Origin: Roseburia sp.
Lineage (GTDB): Bacteria; Bacillota; Clostridia; Lachnospirales; Lachnospiraceae
Assembly (NCBI GenBank): GCA_023667765.1
Contig: JAMOZS010000003.1
Location: forward strand, 1-64,000
Length of the DNA: 64,000 nt
Direction: 5' to 3'
A program made the position numbers and the translations under genes. This document shows positions 1 to 8,908 of this stretch, piece after piece. Below the pieces are notes generated by a model that worked only from the letters and a program-made list of their open reading frames with translations, had not been told where the DNA came from and did not search any database. Position 1 is the stretch's first letter, and each line of letters starts with the position of its first letter.

Positions 1-47
1 TTCTGTTCCTCATTATAAGCCGGCAGCACCACCGATAATAACGCCAT
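1..47 (-). CDS. Glycosyltransferase family 2, N-terminus only (runs off window)
   Basis: The minus strand starts an ORF at ATG 47-45 and translates to MALLSVVLPAYNEEQ before the window ends. The hydrophobic beta strand followed by PAYNEE is the usual N-terminus of a GT2 (GT-A fold) glycosyltransferase. A strong AGGAGG ribosome site lies 5-6 nt upstream, overlapping the end of the preceding gene, whose stop codon is at 57-59, so the two are probably co-transcribed and coupled. Only 15 residues are visible, so donor, acceptor and subfamily cannot be judged. Confidence 0.7.
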   Translation of the reverse strand, partial: MALLSVVLPAYNEEQ

Positions 48-56
48 ATGCTCCTC

Positions 57-1607
57 CTAATCCCTACTGCTGTTCTCCGTCTTGATATACAGGATTCCAT
101 CCACGACCTTCACAGAATTCTCTCCGGGAAAGCTGTCCATCTCCATGTACTCCGGGGAATAATAAATCTCCGCCATTACCTCCGGCTCCAGAAAGTTCAG
201 AGTTGCCCCCAGATAATGCTTCATAAAGGCTTCATAATTAGCCCCCGTATATAAAAGGCTGTCCCCGTTCATGCCAATCATGCCCCGTGTCACATGCCCC
301 GTGATATCCGTCACAGGATACTGCTCGTCTCCCACTACCCCAATCATGGCAATAGGAATCCCCTGATAATACCCTTCCGTCTGCTCTATACGGTCCAACA
401 GCCGCAGACAATACGCATAGGTTTTCTCGTAACGCTTCTCCAGATTAGAATAGGCGATATTGTCCGACACCCCGTAATGAAGCACCAACACCGCCGCCGC
501 AAGAACCGCTCCCCAGCTTGCCGCCGTCATGCCCCTGCCCGGCTCCCGGGCCGCTTTATCCACAAGGGCAAGGCCTAAAATCAGGAGTAATCCCCATTGA
601 TAACGCATCAATAAATGATAATTTACCTGAGGCGAGACTATCAAGATTACATTTGCCGCAATCGGAAGCCCCAAAAGCATTAACCCTATCATAACAAAAA
701 AGGAAGGCTTCCGCCAGAGCTTCTTTTGCCGGCACAGACCAATGATGGCAAAAACCGCCGCAAAAGCCAGCAACAGCAGCGCCGTCCCCGAGAAAATATT
801 ATTGTACAACACATTGCCCCTGAAAGTAAAGGCGGCAAAGTCCCGATAGCAGGCTGCGATTCTCTGTATCAGCCCTATGCCGGCGCTTCCCTCCCCATTG
901 ATACCCTGATAGGAGGCCAACTCCTTTCCCTGAATCAATAATAACAGCCGCAGAGCCCCATAATAAAAGACAAGGCCCAAAATCCCCATGTACAGATAAC
1001 GCAGAAGCCCTTTCAGCTTTCCCCGAAGCGCTCCCTCCTCCATAAAGAGCAGCAGCCCCATGTACATACATAAAAATACGGCAAAAGGCAGATAAGCCTG
1101 GTAAACCCCCAGACTGCACCCCAGGCAGACTGCGCCGGCCGTAAAACCAAAGCGATACTTCTTTGTGAGCAGCACCGCCAGCACCGCCAGAAATAAAGCC
1201 AGCATATACCCGTCCAGCGTATACACATAGGCAAAGGTGGAGGTCAACGCCGGAAACGCCACCAACAGACCGCTGACAAGCACGATGATTACCTTATCCC
1301 GAAGCTCCAAAAGCTCCGTGAGAGCCGCCGCCGTCAGACCCAGAAACAGAAAGCCCAAAAGACCGATTACCCAGGGAATCGTAAAATAAGAAGAAATTCC
1401 GCAGGCATATGTAAGGAACCATCTGCCGGAGGTAATCATATTCTGGTCAAAGTACATGCTGTCCAGGCCGTCATGATTAGGGATGTCCGACAGGAGGATG
1501 GGCATATGAATCAAAAGCCCCTGCACAAAAGCGGCCACAAAAGCCAGCCTCCCTTGTGGCTTCCATTTATTTTTCAACTGTTCTGCTGCCTGTGCGGGCG
1601 TTCTCAT
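57..1607 (-). CDS. GtrII-like polytopic glucosyltransferase
   Basis: A 516-residue, very hydrophobic protein with about ten predicted membrane segments. The N-terminal third has the GRW motif after a periplasmic-type loop and a later YTLDGYMLALFLAVLA stretch, followed by GVYQAYLPFA. This is the pattern of the GtrII/Glucos_trans_II family, which takes sugar from undecaprenyl-phosphate-glucose outside the membrane and adds it to a glycan. A second copy of the same type lies at 12293-13969. The start at 1607 is preferred because AAAGGA is 9 nt upstream; the ATG at 1616 abuts that site. It overlaps the end of the SGNH gene by about 40 nt, which suggests translational coupling. Acceptor unknown. 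Confidence 0.7.
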   Translation of the reverse strand: MRTPAQAAEQLKNKWKPQGRLAFVAAFVQGLLIHMPILLSDIPNHDGLDSMYFDQNMITSGRWFLTYACGISSYFTIPWVIGLLGFLFLGLTAAALTELLELRDKVIIVLVSGLLVAFPALTSTFAYVYTLDGYMLALFLAVLAVLLTKKYRFGFTAGAVCLGCSLGVYQAYLPFAVFLCMYMGLLLFMEEGALRGKLKGLLRYLYMGILGLVFYYGALRLLLLIQGKELASYQGINGEGSAGIGLIQRIAACYRDFAAFTFRGNVLYNNIFSGTALLLLAFAAVFAIIGLCRQKKLWRKPSFFVMIGLMLLGLPIAANVILIVSPQVNYHLLMRYQWGLLLILGLALVDKAAREPGRGMTAASWGAVLAAAVLVLHYGVSDNIAYSNLEKRYEKTYAYCLRLLDRIEQTEGYYQGIPIAMIGVVGDEQYPVTDITGHVTRGMIGMNGDSLLYTGANYEAFMKHYLGATLNFLEPEVMAEIYYSPEYMEMDSFPGENSVKVVDGILYIKTENSSRD

Positions 1608-2505
1608 ATTCCTCATTCCTTTCTTTTTCTGTCAGATATTCCGTTATGGTTCGGGCGATCAAGGTTCTGCCCTCCTCATTGGGATGAATCCCGTCCCGGG
1701 TATACCGCTCCCAGTCCTCATAGCTTTCGTGAGAATACAAATCATGATATAAATCAATACATTCCACACCCAATTCGTCAGCTGCCTGAAGCTGAGCGTC
1801 CACATATTGATACAGATAACCGTTGCCGGTATCATAGTTTTCACAGGTGAGCCCTCTCTCGGGATACCAGGTATAGGTAGGCGTCACCAGAATAATCCGC
1901 AGATTCGGATAAGCCTTTCGCAGAGCCTTCACCACCGCTCTGAGAGCGCCCACAAAGGTATATTCATCCAGGGGGCGATTCCGATTGTCCAGAGGAACGG
2001 CATTATGATAATCATTCAAACCGTATTCCAAAAACACCAGCTTTACCTGTTCAAAGTCCACCCTTTCCAGCACATCTACCGCCTCATCAAAAAAATCGGT
2101 CCCCCCCTCCGTAATATGCACCGTCTGCTGTACCCCGAAATCTCCCGTTACCACCGCCTTGGAAAGCGCCGCCATGGAAAGACCGTCTCTGTTATCGTCC
2201 AGCCTCCTTGCCTGATCCATGCGGCTCATGCGGGTGCCGCCGAAAGCGCTGTTTAAGGTTTCCCTTCCCAGCACCTCGCTAAGCTTCGCCGGAATACTAT
2301 CCTCCTCCCGGCATTCCCCCATAATACTGTCCCCGAACACGACTATTTCAGGGGTAATCCGCCGCAAGTCCCCGCCCCTTAAGGGAAAGGACAATCCGAA
2401 CAAAAGTCCGAACACGCAGACCGCACACAGACCTTCTATCACCATACGAAAATATCGCTTCTTTTCCATACTCCTATTTTCCATCTGCTTTGTCTGATTT
2501 CCCAT
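1567..2505 (-). CDS. Membrane-anchored SGNH/GDSL hydrolase
   Basis: 312 residues. One N-terminal membrane anchor (about residues 18-37) is followed by an SGNH hydrolase domain: GDSIM (block I nucleophile Ser), a Gly block, GLNDYH (block III Asn) and DGIHPN (block V Asp and His). The catalytic domain should face outside, so an esterase or O-acyltransferase acting on an exported glycan is likely. It follows pseG directly and overlaps it, hence it may add or remove an acyl group on the pseudaminic-acid glycan. Start alternatives: ATG 2505 with GGAAAG upstream, or ATG 2484 or 2469. Substrate not readable from sequence. Confidence 0.75.
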   Translation of the reverse strand: MGNQTKQMENRSMEKKRYFRMVIEGLCAVCVFGLLFGLSFPLRGGDLRRITPEIVVFGDSIMGECREEDSIPAKLSEVLGRETLNSAFGGTRMSRMDQARRLDDNRDGLSMAALSKAVVTGDFGVQQTVHITEGGTDFFDEAVDVLERVDFEQVKLVFLEYGLNDYHNAVPLDNRNRPLDEYTFVGALRAVVKALRKAYPNLRIILVTPTYTWYPERGLTCENYDTGNGYLYQYVDAQLQAADELGVECIDLYHDLYSHESYEDWERYTRDGIHPNEEGRTLIARTITEYLTEKERNEEYENARTGSRTVEK

Positions 2506-3574
2506 TTATCTGCTTTCCGGCTGTTTCCTTCGCCAACTCCTCCGCCAATGCCTTGGCAATACGCCCGGCCCCCTGCCCGTCAATGAGCGCCCTCTCATTT
2601 TTGTGGTATCGGCTTCGCTTCTCCAAAGAAGCCAACAGCTCCAGAAAGAATCCACGGATATTTCCCAGTGTCTCCCCCTCGTCCCGATGCCAGGCGCCGG
2701 CAAAGCCTGCTATATCATGGGCTCCTATATATTCCGTGAGCGTCTCCTGATTTTCCGCATAGGAAAAACAAATAAAAGGCACCCCCAGCGCCGCCAGTTC
2801 ATAAAGCGTGGTTCCTCCGGCGCTGACACATATGTCGCATTTTGTCATAAGCTCCGCCATATGCTGCACATCCTGCTCTATCACCACATTTGACAGCTGG
2901 GCCTCCATCTGCCTTAGCTCCTCTAAATGCGGATGGAAGCTTCCGACCACCAGATGCCAGGTAATCCCCGAAGCGCTGCTTATCAGTTCCTTCAAAACAG
3001 CGCCCCCGATATTATCCTTATCCCCGCCTCCGGTAGTGATTAACACATCCTTCACACAATCTCTTATCTGATAGGAAGCCTTCCGAAACTCCTCCCGCAG
3101 GGGCACATAACCGGCTCCCAGGCAAAGTCTGACCGCCTGTCCCCGATACAGCTTATCATACAACTCCCTGTCCGCATAGATATGATAATTTATTAACAGT
3201 TCCACAGGCAGCGCCCGCTCTCCCTTATCCTCCAAAAGCGCTGTCCTGCCATACTGTTTCAGCGCCATTATATAATCCTTTGTGACATAATAGCTGTCAA
3301 TGAGAATGCATCGGGGTGCCTCCATACCTTCCGCAAACCCTTCCCAAAAAGAAAGCTCCGTCTCCATAAGACGGTAATCCGTACCGGTGAGCAATACCCG
3401 AAAGCCCCGCTGTCTCACAAAATGACCGGAGCCCTCATCGGCGCATACAAAGCAAATCCCTTCGTCAGTACACAGCCTTTCCCGTAGTGCGGACGCTATC
3501 GTGAGGCAGCGCATCAAGTGCCCTGCTCCAATCTCTGCATTCCCATCCGCCCGAAAAATAAACGTACCAGCCAT
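2474..3574 (-). CDS. pseG: UDP-2,4-diacetamido-2,4,6-trideoxy-altropyranose hydrolase (PseG)
   Basis: PseG removes UDP from the diacetamido-trideoxy-altrose nucleotide, the step before condensation with phosphoenolpyruvate. The 366-residue product begins MAGTFIFRADGNAEIGAGH; this RADG...GxGHxMRC motif is diagnostic for PseG. A GT-B-like C-terminal half carries SAGGTTLYELAALGVP. The start at ATG 3574 is supported by GAGGTG 4-5 nt upstream; an in-frame TTG at 3598 would overlap pseI and lacks such a site. It lies 13 nt after pseI within the pse operon. Confidence 0.93.
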   Translation of the reverse strand: MAGTFIFRADGNAEIGAGHLMRCLTIASALRERLCTDEGICFVCADEGSGHFVRQRGFRVLLTGTDYRLMETELSFWEGFAEGMEAPRCILIDSYYVTKDYIMALKQYGRTALLEDKGERALPVELLINYHIYADRELYDKLYRGQAVRLCLGAGYVPLREEFRKASYQIRDCVKDVLITTGGGDKDNIGGAVLKELISSASGITWHLVVGSFHPHLEELRQMEAQLSNVVIEQDVQHMAELMTKCDICVSAGGTTLYELAALGVPFICFSYAENQETLTEYIGAHDIAGFAGAWHRDEGETLGNIRGFFLELLASLEKRSRYHKNERALIDGQGAGRIAKALAEELAKETAGKQINGKSDKADGK

Positions 3575-3587
3575 CCCGCACCTCACT

Positions 3588-4649
3588 CTATTGCTCAAAA
3601 TCCACCAAATCCCAGCTCATAGGCGTGCCCAGCTTTGCATCCCTCGTAATCCTCTTCCCCAGCAGAGTCTCATAATATCTGGTATGCAGGCCGCAGGCAG
3701 GCCTCACAGAGCGCAAATTCTCAGGGGTAAAGATTTCTCCCGCCTTCATATCTCTGGCTACAAAAAGAGAACGGGAATGCTCCCTTTCCCTTTCCTGCCC
3801 GGGACTCAGCTCATAATTCACATGCCCCAGAGCCTTCTCCACCACACGGATATTTTCCACCATCGCCTTAAATTCCGAAGGCTCCATGGAAAAAGCCGAA
3901 TCCGCTCCCCCGTCTGCTCTGCTCAGAGTCAGATGCTTCTCTACCACTTTCGCCCCCAGCGCCACCGCCGCATCGGCCACGGCATGTCCCATGCTATGGT
4001 CGGAAAGTCCCACGATACAGTCGTAGGTCTCCCCCAGAGAAGGAATGGTCCTTAAGTGAATATCCTCATAGGGAGTGGGGTAAGCGGAAATACACTTTAA
4101 CAGTATCACATCCTCGTTTCCCTCTTCCTTGCAGGTCTTTAACGCCAGCTCTATATCCGCCATATAAGCAATACCGGTAGCAAAAATCATAGGCTTCCCC
4201 AGCCTGGCAATCTTCCTTATCATAGGAATATCGTTTATCTCAAAGGAGGCAATCTTATACGCAGGAACATTCAGAGTCTCCAGAAAATCCACCGCCGATA
4301 AATCAAAGGGGGAAGAAAAGAACACAAGCCCCAAATCCTCTGCAAGCTCCTTCAGCTTCGGCTGCCACTCCCAGGGCGTATAGGCTGTCTCATACAGCTT
4401 GTGCAGCGTGACCCCGTCCCAGATAGTCCCCTGGGTAATCTGAAAGCAGGGAGCATCACAATCCAGGGTAATCGTATCCGGCGTATAGGTCTGAATCTTC
4501 ACCGCATCTGCGCCTGCATCCTTCGCCGCCCGGATGATAGCCTCCGCCCTGTCAAAATCCATCAGATGATTCGCAGACATCTCCGCTATGATAAATGTGG
4601 GCGAGCTCTCACTGATACAATGCTCCCCAATACGAATTTCCCTGTTCAT
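3588..4649 (-). CDS. pseI: Pseudaminic acid synthase (PseI)
   Basis: 353 residues of the NeuB/sialic-acid synthase family. The TIM-barrel part starts FIIAEMSANHLMDFD, with KIQTYTPDT, and the C-terminal 60 residues form the SAF (antifreeze-like) domain with SLFVARDMKAGEIFT. PseI condenses phosphoenolpyruvate with 2,4-diacetamido-2,4,6-trideoxy-altrose to give pseudaminic acid. NANH in the motif and immediate linkage to pseG, pseH and pseF favour PseI over NeuB or LegI. The start overlaps the end of pseH by 4 nt (ATGA), a classic coupled junction. Confidence 0.93.
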   Translation of the reverse strand: MNREIRIGEHCISESSPTFIIAEMSANHLMDFDRAEAIIRAAKDAGADAVKIQTYTPDTITLDCDAPCFQITQGTIWDGVTLHKLYETAYTPWEWQPKLKELAEDLGLVFFSSPFDLSAVDFLETLNVPAYKIASFEINDIPMIRKIARLGKPMIFATGIAYMADIELALKTCKEEGNEDVILLKCISAYPTPYEDIHLRTIPSLGETYDCIVGLSDHSMGHAVADAAVALGAKVVEKHLTLSRADGGADSAFSMEPSEFKAMVENIRVVEKALGHVNYELSPGQEREREHSRSLFVARDMKAGEIFTPENLRSVRPACGLHTRYYETLLGKRITRDAKLGTPMSWDLVDFEQ

Positions 4650-5206
4650 ACTGCCTCCTCCTTATCAAACGCTATCTTCTCATATTTTTTCGTGCTGCGG
4701 ATTTGCCGCCATCTCCGGGCCGTCATGCACAGATAGACCACATCATACCAAACGCCTTCCTTGCATACGGCAGCCTTTCGCTCCTCCACAACCTCGCAGC
4801 CGCAAAGCCTGTGCAGCTGAATGACGCCGGCATTCAGCGCAAACACATCTGCATAGACCGCCTTCCCGCCCAGAATATCAAAGGCGTAATCGTACATGCT
4901 CATCTCCAGAGCCAGAGCTGTCTGAATACTGCGCAAGCGCTTCTCTCCCACATAATAGGCCCAGCCCAGCCTTCCCTCCGGATTGCTCAGGCCCGTAAGA
5001 TTTATTACCCCTGCCGGCTGGCCGTTTATCTCTATCAGCCAATATCCCACGTCCTTATTTTCCCGTATTCGTCCAAGCCATTCCCTCTGGCCCTCCAAGG
5101 TCAGCTTCGGATTGGTATTCATATAGCGGGTAATCTCCTCGTCCATGCGCCAGCGCATGATATTCTCCAAATCCGCCTCCTCTATGGGACGCAATCTTAC
5201 ACTCAT
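4646..5206 (-). CDS. pseH: GNAT N-acyltransferase, PseH-like
   Basis: 186-residue GNAT protein beginning MSVRLRPIEEADLENIMRWR, with the acyl-CoA binding region around GRLGWAYYVGEKRLRS. PseH normally acetylates the 4-amino group of UDP-4-amino-4,6-dideoxy-AltNAc using acetyl-CoA. Linkage to pseI, pseG and pseF supports the name. An ACP gene and an FkbH-like gene sit immediately upstream, so this copy may use another acyl donor (inference). Start: ATG 5206 sits behind a GGAAGAAGAG purine tract; an in-frame GTG at 5221 with AAAGGA upstream is a close alternative. Confidence 0.82.
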   Translation of the reverse strand: MSVRLRPIEEADLENIMRWRMDEEITRYMNTNPKLTLEGQREWLGRIRENKDVGYWLIEINGQPAGVINLTGLSNPEGRLGWAYYVGEKRLRSIQTALALEMSMYDYAFDILGGKAVYADVFALNAGVIQLHRLCGCEVVEERKAAVCKEGVWYDVVYLCMTARRWRQIRSTKKYEKIAFDKEEAV

Positions 5207-5233
5207 AGCTCTTCTTCCCACTCCATTCGTCCT

Positions 5234-5452
5234 TTATTTGAGAGCCTTTCCCAGCAGCTCCTGCATATCCGTAATCTCAACGGCCTCATCCAGCGGAATC
5301 ACCACGCCCAGCTTCTCCTCCAGCTCCCCGATAATCATCACATGAGCCAGGGAATCCCACTGTTCCACATCCTCTATTCTGGTATGCTCCGTAACGGTTC
5401 CCCGGGGCACCTTTAAGATTTCCTCAATCAGGGCAATTATCTGTTCTTTCAT
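5234..5452 (-). CDS. Acyl carrier protein within the pse operon
   Basis: 72-residue acidic protein with the canonical phosphopantetheine site WDSLAHVMII (Ser34) and the ACP four-helix pattern. An AGGAGG site precedes the ATG. It lies between the FkbH-like gene and pseH, 17 nt after the former. FkbH-type enzymes are known to load a glyceryl group from 1,3-bisphosphoglycerate onto a dedicated ACP, so this is most likely a glyceroyl-ACP carrier rather than the housekeeping fatty-acid ACP. It is one of three ACP-like proteins in this window, which are not close copies of each other. Confidence 0.88.
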   Translation of the reverse strand: MKEQIIALIEEILKVPRGTVTEHTRIEDVEQWDSLAHVMIIGELEEKLGVVIPLDEAVEITDMQELLGKALK

Positions 5453-5469
5453 AAATATACCTCCTGCTC

Positions 5470-7146
5470 TTATTCTTCCTCCATACGGGCAAAATACGTT
5501 CTCTCCGGCGCCTTGTTCAACTCCAGCTCATATTCCAGCACCTTACCGGGAAGCGACAGTCCGTCGCCTCCCTGTCCCTCTCTTTCCTGCTGTCTGTCCT
5601 TTACTCTCTCATAACCCAAAGCCTCATACAGACCAGCCACCGGCTTATTCTTAGCCGTGGGCACAAAGCATGCTCTCAAATATGCGCAGCCGGCCTCCCG
5701 CTGCTCCTGCTCCACCTGGGCCAGAATGGCCTGCTCGATATTTCTGCCCATCACCCGGCAGCTCATGACAAATTCCCGAATCACCGGTATCTTTCCTTTT
5801 TCCAGAATCAATGCGGCTACCAGCCCATTATCTCCGAAGCAATCCTCCACCTTATAGAAATATATCTTCTTCCCGGTATCTGAAAGCAGCTCCGAAAGCT
5901 CCTCATAGGTATGGCGGATGGTAGTGAGATTAAACTGATTCGTCTTATTTAAAAGCTGTAGAAGCCTATCCACATGCTGCCCGGGCTCAACCCTTGTGAG
6001 CACAATATCCAGCTTCCTTAAATATTCCTCAAAACCTGCGGTCTCGGTGCGAAGCTCGTCCCGCTTTGCATTGGCCGCATACTGGCTTGTCTTATCCAAA
6101 TCCTCTCCGGTCAGTCTCGGTTTTTTAAAATATTGCCTGTAAATTCCTGCCATGGCCTCAGCCAGCTCCTCCGGCCTTGTGGGAAACTCCGGTACGACCA
6201 CCTCCGGCATAAGCTCCGCCACCAGACCTCTCTCCGCCGGGCTGTCATCCCAAAACACAAAGGAATCCAGTCCCAGATTCAGCTTCCGGGAAAGCTCCCT
6301 TAGATTCTCATGCTTCGGCCTCCAATTGATTTCCCTGGCTGCGAAGCATTCCGGGGAAAGCACCATATGGGGATGCTTCTCCAGAATATCCATGGCGTCC
6401 TCCTCATTATTCTTGGACACGATTACCAGCAATACCCCCTGTTTCTGCATCTGTAAAAGAACCCGCTGCAAATTCTTATAGGCCAGACCCTCATGCTCCT
6501 CGGAAAGCTGAATCGGGGTATGCTCTGTCTCCGCCGCCAAACCGCCCCACAGGGTATTGTCCAAATCCAGCGCCAATACCTTCTTAGGCGTATAGCTCTC
6601 CAGACGAACGCTTTCAAGAATCAACTCTCCCAGTCTCCTCTGGGCCTCGCCGCTCAGCAAAATCTTCCCCAAATACCAGGTTCTCGGGGAATAAGCCTTC
6701 TCTTCCCCCAGATTTCCCAGCATCTCCCCATAGGGCAGGATGCGCAGATTGAAATGTCGGCGGCATAATTCCTCCGCCTTATCTCTCCAAAACTGCTCCA
6801 AACGATATCGGAGGGCCGGCTCTGCCAGCGCTTTCGTCTCCGCTCCCCACAGCCTTGTATCCGAAACATAATATATCATTTCAGGCTTCAGTATCCCCTC
6901 CAGAGCGGCAAACCAGTCCTCCATACGCTTTATGGCGACCTCCGGCAAAAGCTCATGATTTAAAAGCTCCATCAAATCCATCACAAGGAAGGTTATCTGA
7001 GCCCCAAATGCATGATAGGGGGACTTCGGATTCATCAGAATACCCAGCTCATTGCCATAGCCCTCCGGCTCATACACCTGCACCTTATCCTGCAGAGAGC
7101 GGATGACAAAATTCATATTCACATTGGAAAGCACCGCAATCCTCAT
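5470..7146 (-). CDS. FkbH-like HAD-IIIC protein (glyceroyl-ACP forming type)
   Basis: 558 residues. About 190 N-terminal residues resemble the SGNH-like partner domain of FkbH proteins. Then comes a HAD-IIIC core with LALDLDNTLWGG (about residues 191-202), IVSKN and FWDDSPAER. A C-terminal GNAT-like domain (about 380-530) contains the NKTNQFNLTT signature of the family. Known members dephosphorylate 1,3-bisphosphoglycerate and transfer the glyceryl unit to ACP. The neighbouring ACP gene fits. Start: ATG 7146 has GGAG 8 nt upstream; an in-frame GTG at 7179 overlaps pseF and is less likely. Confidence 0.85.
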   Translation of the reverse strand: MRIAVLSNVNMNFVIRSLQDKVQVYEPEGYGNELGILMNPKSPYHAFGAQITFLVMDLMELLNHELLPEVAIKRMEDWFAALEGILKPEMIYYVSDTRLWGAETKALAEPALRYRLEQFWRDKAEELCRRHFNLRILPYGEMLGNLGEEKAYSPRTWYLGKILLSGEAQRRLGELILESVRLESYTPKKVLALDLDNTLWGGLAAETEHTPIQLSEEHEGLAYKNLQRVLLQMQKQGVLLVIVSKNNEEDAMDILEKHPHMVLSPECFAAREINWRPKHENLRELSRKLNLGLDSFVFWDDSPAERGLVAELMPEVVVPEFPTRPEELAEAMAGIYRQYFKKPRLTGEDLDKTSQYAANAKRDELRTETAGFEEYLRKLDIVLTRVEPGQHVDRLLQLLNKTNQFNLTTIRHTYEELSELLSDTGKKIYFYKVEDCFGDNGLVAALILEKGKIPVIREFVMSCRVMGRNIEQAILAQVEQEQREAGCAYLRACFVPTAKNKPVAGLYEALGYERVKDRQQEREGQGGDGLSLPGKVLEYELELNKAPERTYFARMEEE

Positions 7147-7166
7147 CCTCATTTCTCCATTCACAT

Positions 7167-7856
7167 CTACTTTTCCCACATCCTCCGGTACTTAATCTCC
7201 GCAATCTCCCAGTCTGTGAGATTATCAATATCCTGAACCTCCATCTCCGACACCGGCATGGGCAGAATATTTCCCACCATCAGCTTTTGATTACGCAAAA
7301 AAGCCTGTGTCCGAAAGAAATAAAACTGTCCCACATCATGATAATGGGGCGTCAAATCCTGAGAGCGGCTGTCCAGATACTGCGGGTATTCAAATACCAG
7401 CCTTCCCTCCTGAATCAGCATGGCCCGTTGGGGCGGATAAGAGAAGGCCACCACCGGAATCAGCGTATCCGCATCGCTTTTTTCCAGCAGCTCCCTGGCA
7501 GCTCTCAGCTTCTTTGGGGTCACAAAGGGCGCTGTGGGGTACAGACAGCAGGCCAGGTCATAATGCTCTCCCCGTTTCTCATACTCCCCCAGCACCTCCA
7601 GCAGCACATCATTCGTAGTGGCAAAATCATTGGCCGTTCTCTCACTTCTGAAAAAAGGCACCTTTGCCCCGTATTCTTCCGCGATTTTCGCAATTTTATC
7701 ATCATCCGTAGACACCATAACCGTGTCAAAAAGCTCCGATTGAAGGGCCGCCTCTATAGAATAGGCCAATATCGGCTTCCCGCAGAAATCCCTGATATTT
7801 TTCCCGGGAATCCGTTTACTGCCTCCTCTGGCTGTGATAATTGCTATTGTTCTCAT
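7167..7856 (-). CDS. pseF: Pseudaminic acid cytidylyltransferase (PseF)
   Basis: 229 residues of the CMP-sialate synthetase-like family. The N-terminus IITARGGSKRIPGKNI is the CTP-binding loop; VSTDDDKIA and the C-terminal VQDIDNLTDWEIAEIKY are typical of PseF/NeuA proteins. It activates pseudaminic acid to CMP-Pse, the donor for the transferase. The 4-nt ATGA overlap with the preceding GT2 gene and linkage to pseH, pseI and pseG support PseF over NeuA. GGAG lies just upstream of the start. Confidence 0.92.
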   Translation of the reverse strand: MRTIAIITARGGSKRIPGKNIRDFCGKPILAYSIEAALQSELFDTVMVSTDDDKIAKIAEEYGAKVPFFRSERTANDFATTNDVLLEVLGEYEKRGEHYDLACCLYPTAPFVTPKKLRAARELLEKSDADTLIPVVAFSYPPQRAMLIQEGRLVFEYPQYLDSRSQDLTPHYHDVGQFYFFRTQAFLRNQKLMVGNILPMPVSEMEVQDIDNLTDWEIAEIKYRRMWEK

Positions 7857-8908
7857 CCGTCTCCTCGTTTTCCGCGCAGCCGCTTCTTGATTCTGCGCAC
7901 CGTAAATTTCAGGCGGTAATACCAGTAAAAGCCCAGAGGACTGCGTCCCAGAAGGGAAAGCCAGGCCTTCTCCTCCGTACCGGTATTCCGCTGATAAAAT
8001 TCATTTTTTTCAAACTCCGGGAAATACTCCCGCTGCCCCGCACGCAATTCCTTTACAAAAGAAAGCCTCGGTCTTTTCACCCCCTGCATATAAGACAACA
8101 GAGTATTTACATAATACAGCTCCGTAAACCGGTATTCTATCTGGGGATAATACCGCTCCAAAAAGCCACGGCTTTTACACTGTTCATACAACTCCCCGGC
8201 CGCCTTCATGCGATCTTGGCACTTCGCTTCCGTAATCTTATGCACTGTGGAAGCACCGTGCTGATAATAATAATACAAGGGCTCCTCCACCTTCTCAAAA
8301 TGGGTAAAATACAGCGACCACAGGGGCCCCGCACAGTTATCCTCATAAAAGATTCCCTCAGGGAAATCCAGATGATTCTCCTTTATGACGCTGGCTTTGT
8401 AAATCTTGATAACCATACTGCCGGAGCGCATAATCAGCTTTTGATGCCTCTCCTCGTCCAGCAATCCGGTCTGCTCCAAGCTGTTATTTTTGACGATTCT
8501 GCCCACCCGAAAGCCATGCTCCTCCACCAGGGAATAATCGCAGCCCACCATGTCCGCTCCGGTTTCCCGGGCCTTTAAAAGCAGCTTCTCATAAAAATCC
8601 GGGCTTACCCAGTCATCACTGTCTATAAAACTCAGCCACTCCCCACGGGCGGCTTTGAGCCCCTCGTTCTTAGCGCCCCCCTGGCGGCGGTTTACCGGAT
8701 AGGTAAATACCCGTATTTTTCCGGGATGTCGCTTTTCATATCCCCGAAGAATACTGAGAGAGGCGTCTGTAGAGGCGTCGTCAATCGCCAGGATTTCATA
8801 TTCCACGCCCTGTTCGGCTATCGTCTGATTCAACAGAGAGTCCAGACAGAACTCCAGTTTCCCCTCCGCCGCCATATTGTACACCGGCACGATAATACTC
8901 AGCTTCAT
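7853..8908 (-). CDS. Glycosyltransferase family 2
   Basis: 351-residue GT-A enzyme: LSIIVPVYNM at the N-terminus, AIDDASTDAS for nucleotide binding, and FIDSDDWVSPDFYEKL as the metal-binding DxD region. The C-terminal third is basic and lacks membrane segments, so it acts at the cytoplasmic face. It is wedged between the exporter gene and pseF with 4-nt overlaps on both sides, so it most likely builds the oligosaccharide that carries or neighbours pseudaminic acid. Donor sugar cannot be read from the sequence. Confidence 0.85.
   Translation of the reverse strand: MKLSIIVPVYNMAAEGKLEFCLDSLLNQTIAEQGVEYEILAIDDASTDASLSILRGYEKRHPGKIRVFTYPVNRRQGGAKNEGLKAARGEWLSFIDSDDWVSPDFYEKLLLKARETGADMVGCDYSLVEEHGFRVGRIVKNNSLEQTGLLDEERHQKLIMRSGSMVIKIYKASVIKENHLDFPEGIFYEDNCAGPLWSLYFTHFEKVEEPLYYYYQHGASTVHKITEAKCQDRMKAAGELYEQCKSRGFLERYYPQIEYRFTELYYVNTLLSYMQGVKRPRLSFVKELRAGQREYFPEFEKNEFYQRNTGTEEKAWLSLLGRSPLGFYWYYRLKFTVRRIKKRLRGKRGDG

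Noticed and set aside
3588..4649. NeuB or LegI considered in place of PseI
   Set aside because: Adjacent pseG with its diagnostic motif, plus pseB/pseC-type enzymes, favours the pseudaminic route; no NeuC/LegG-type epimerase is present.
4703..5416. A 237-codon plus-strand ORF opposite pseH and the ACP gene
   Set aside because: Antisense to two well-supported genes, no ribosome site, low-complexity His/Leu/Ser-rich product with no domain; a shadow frame.
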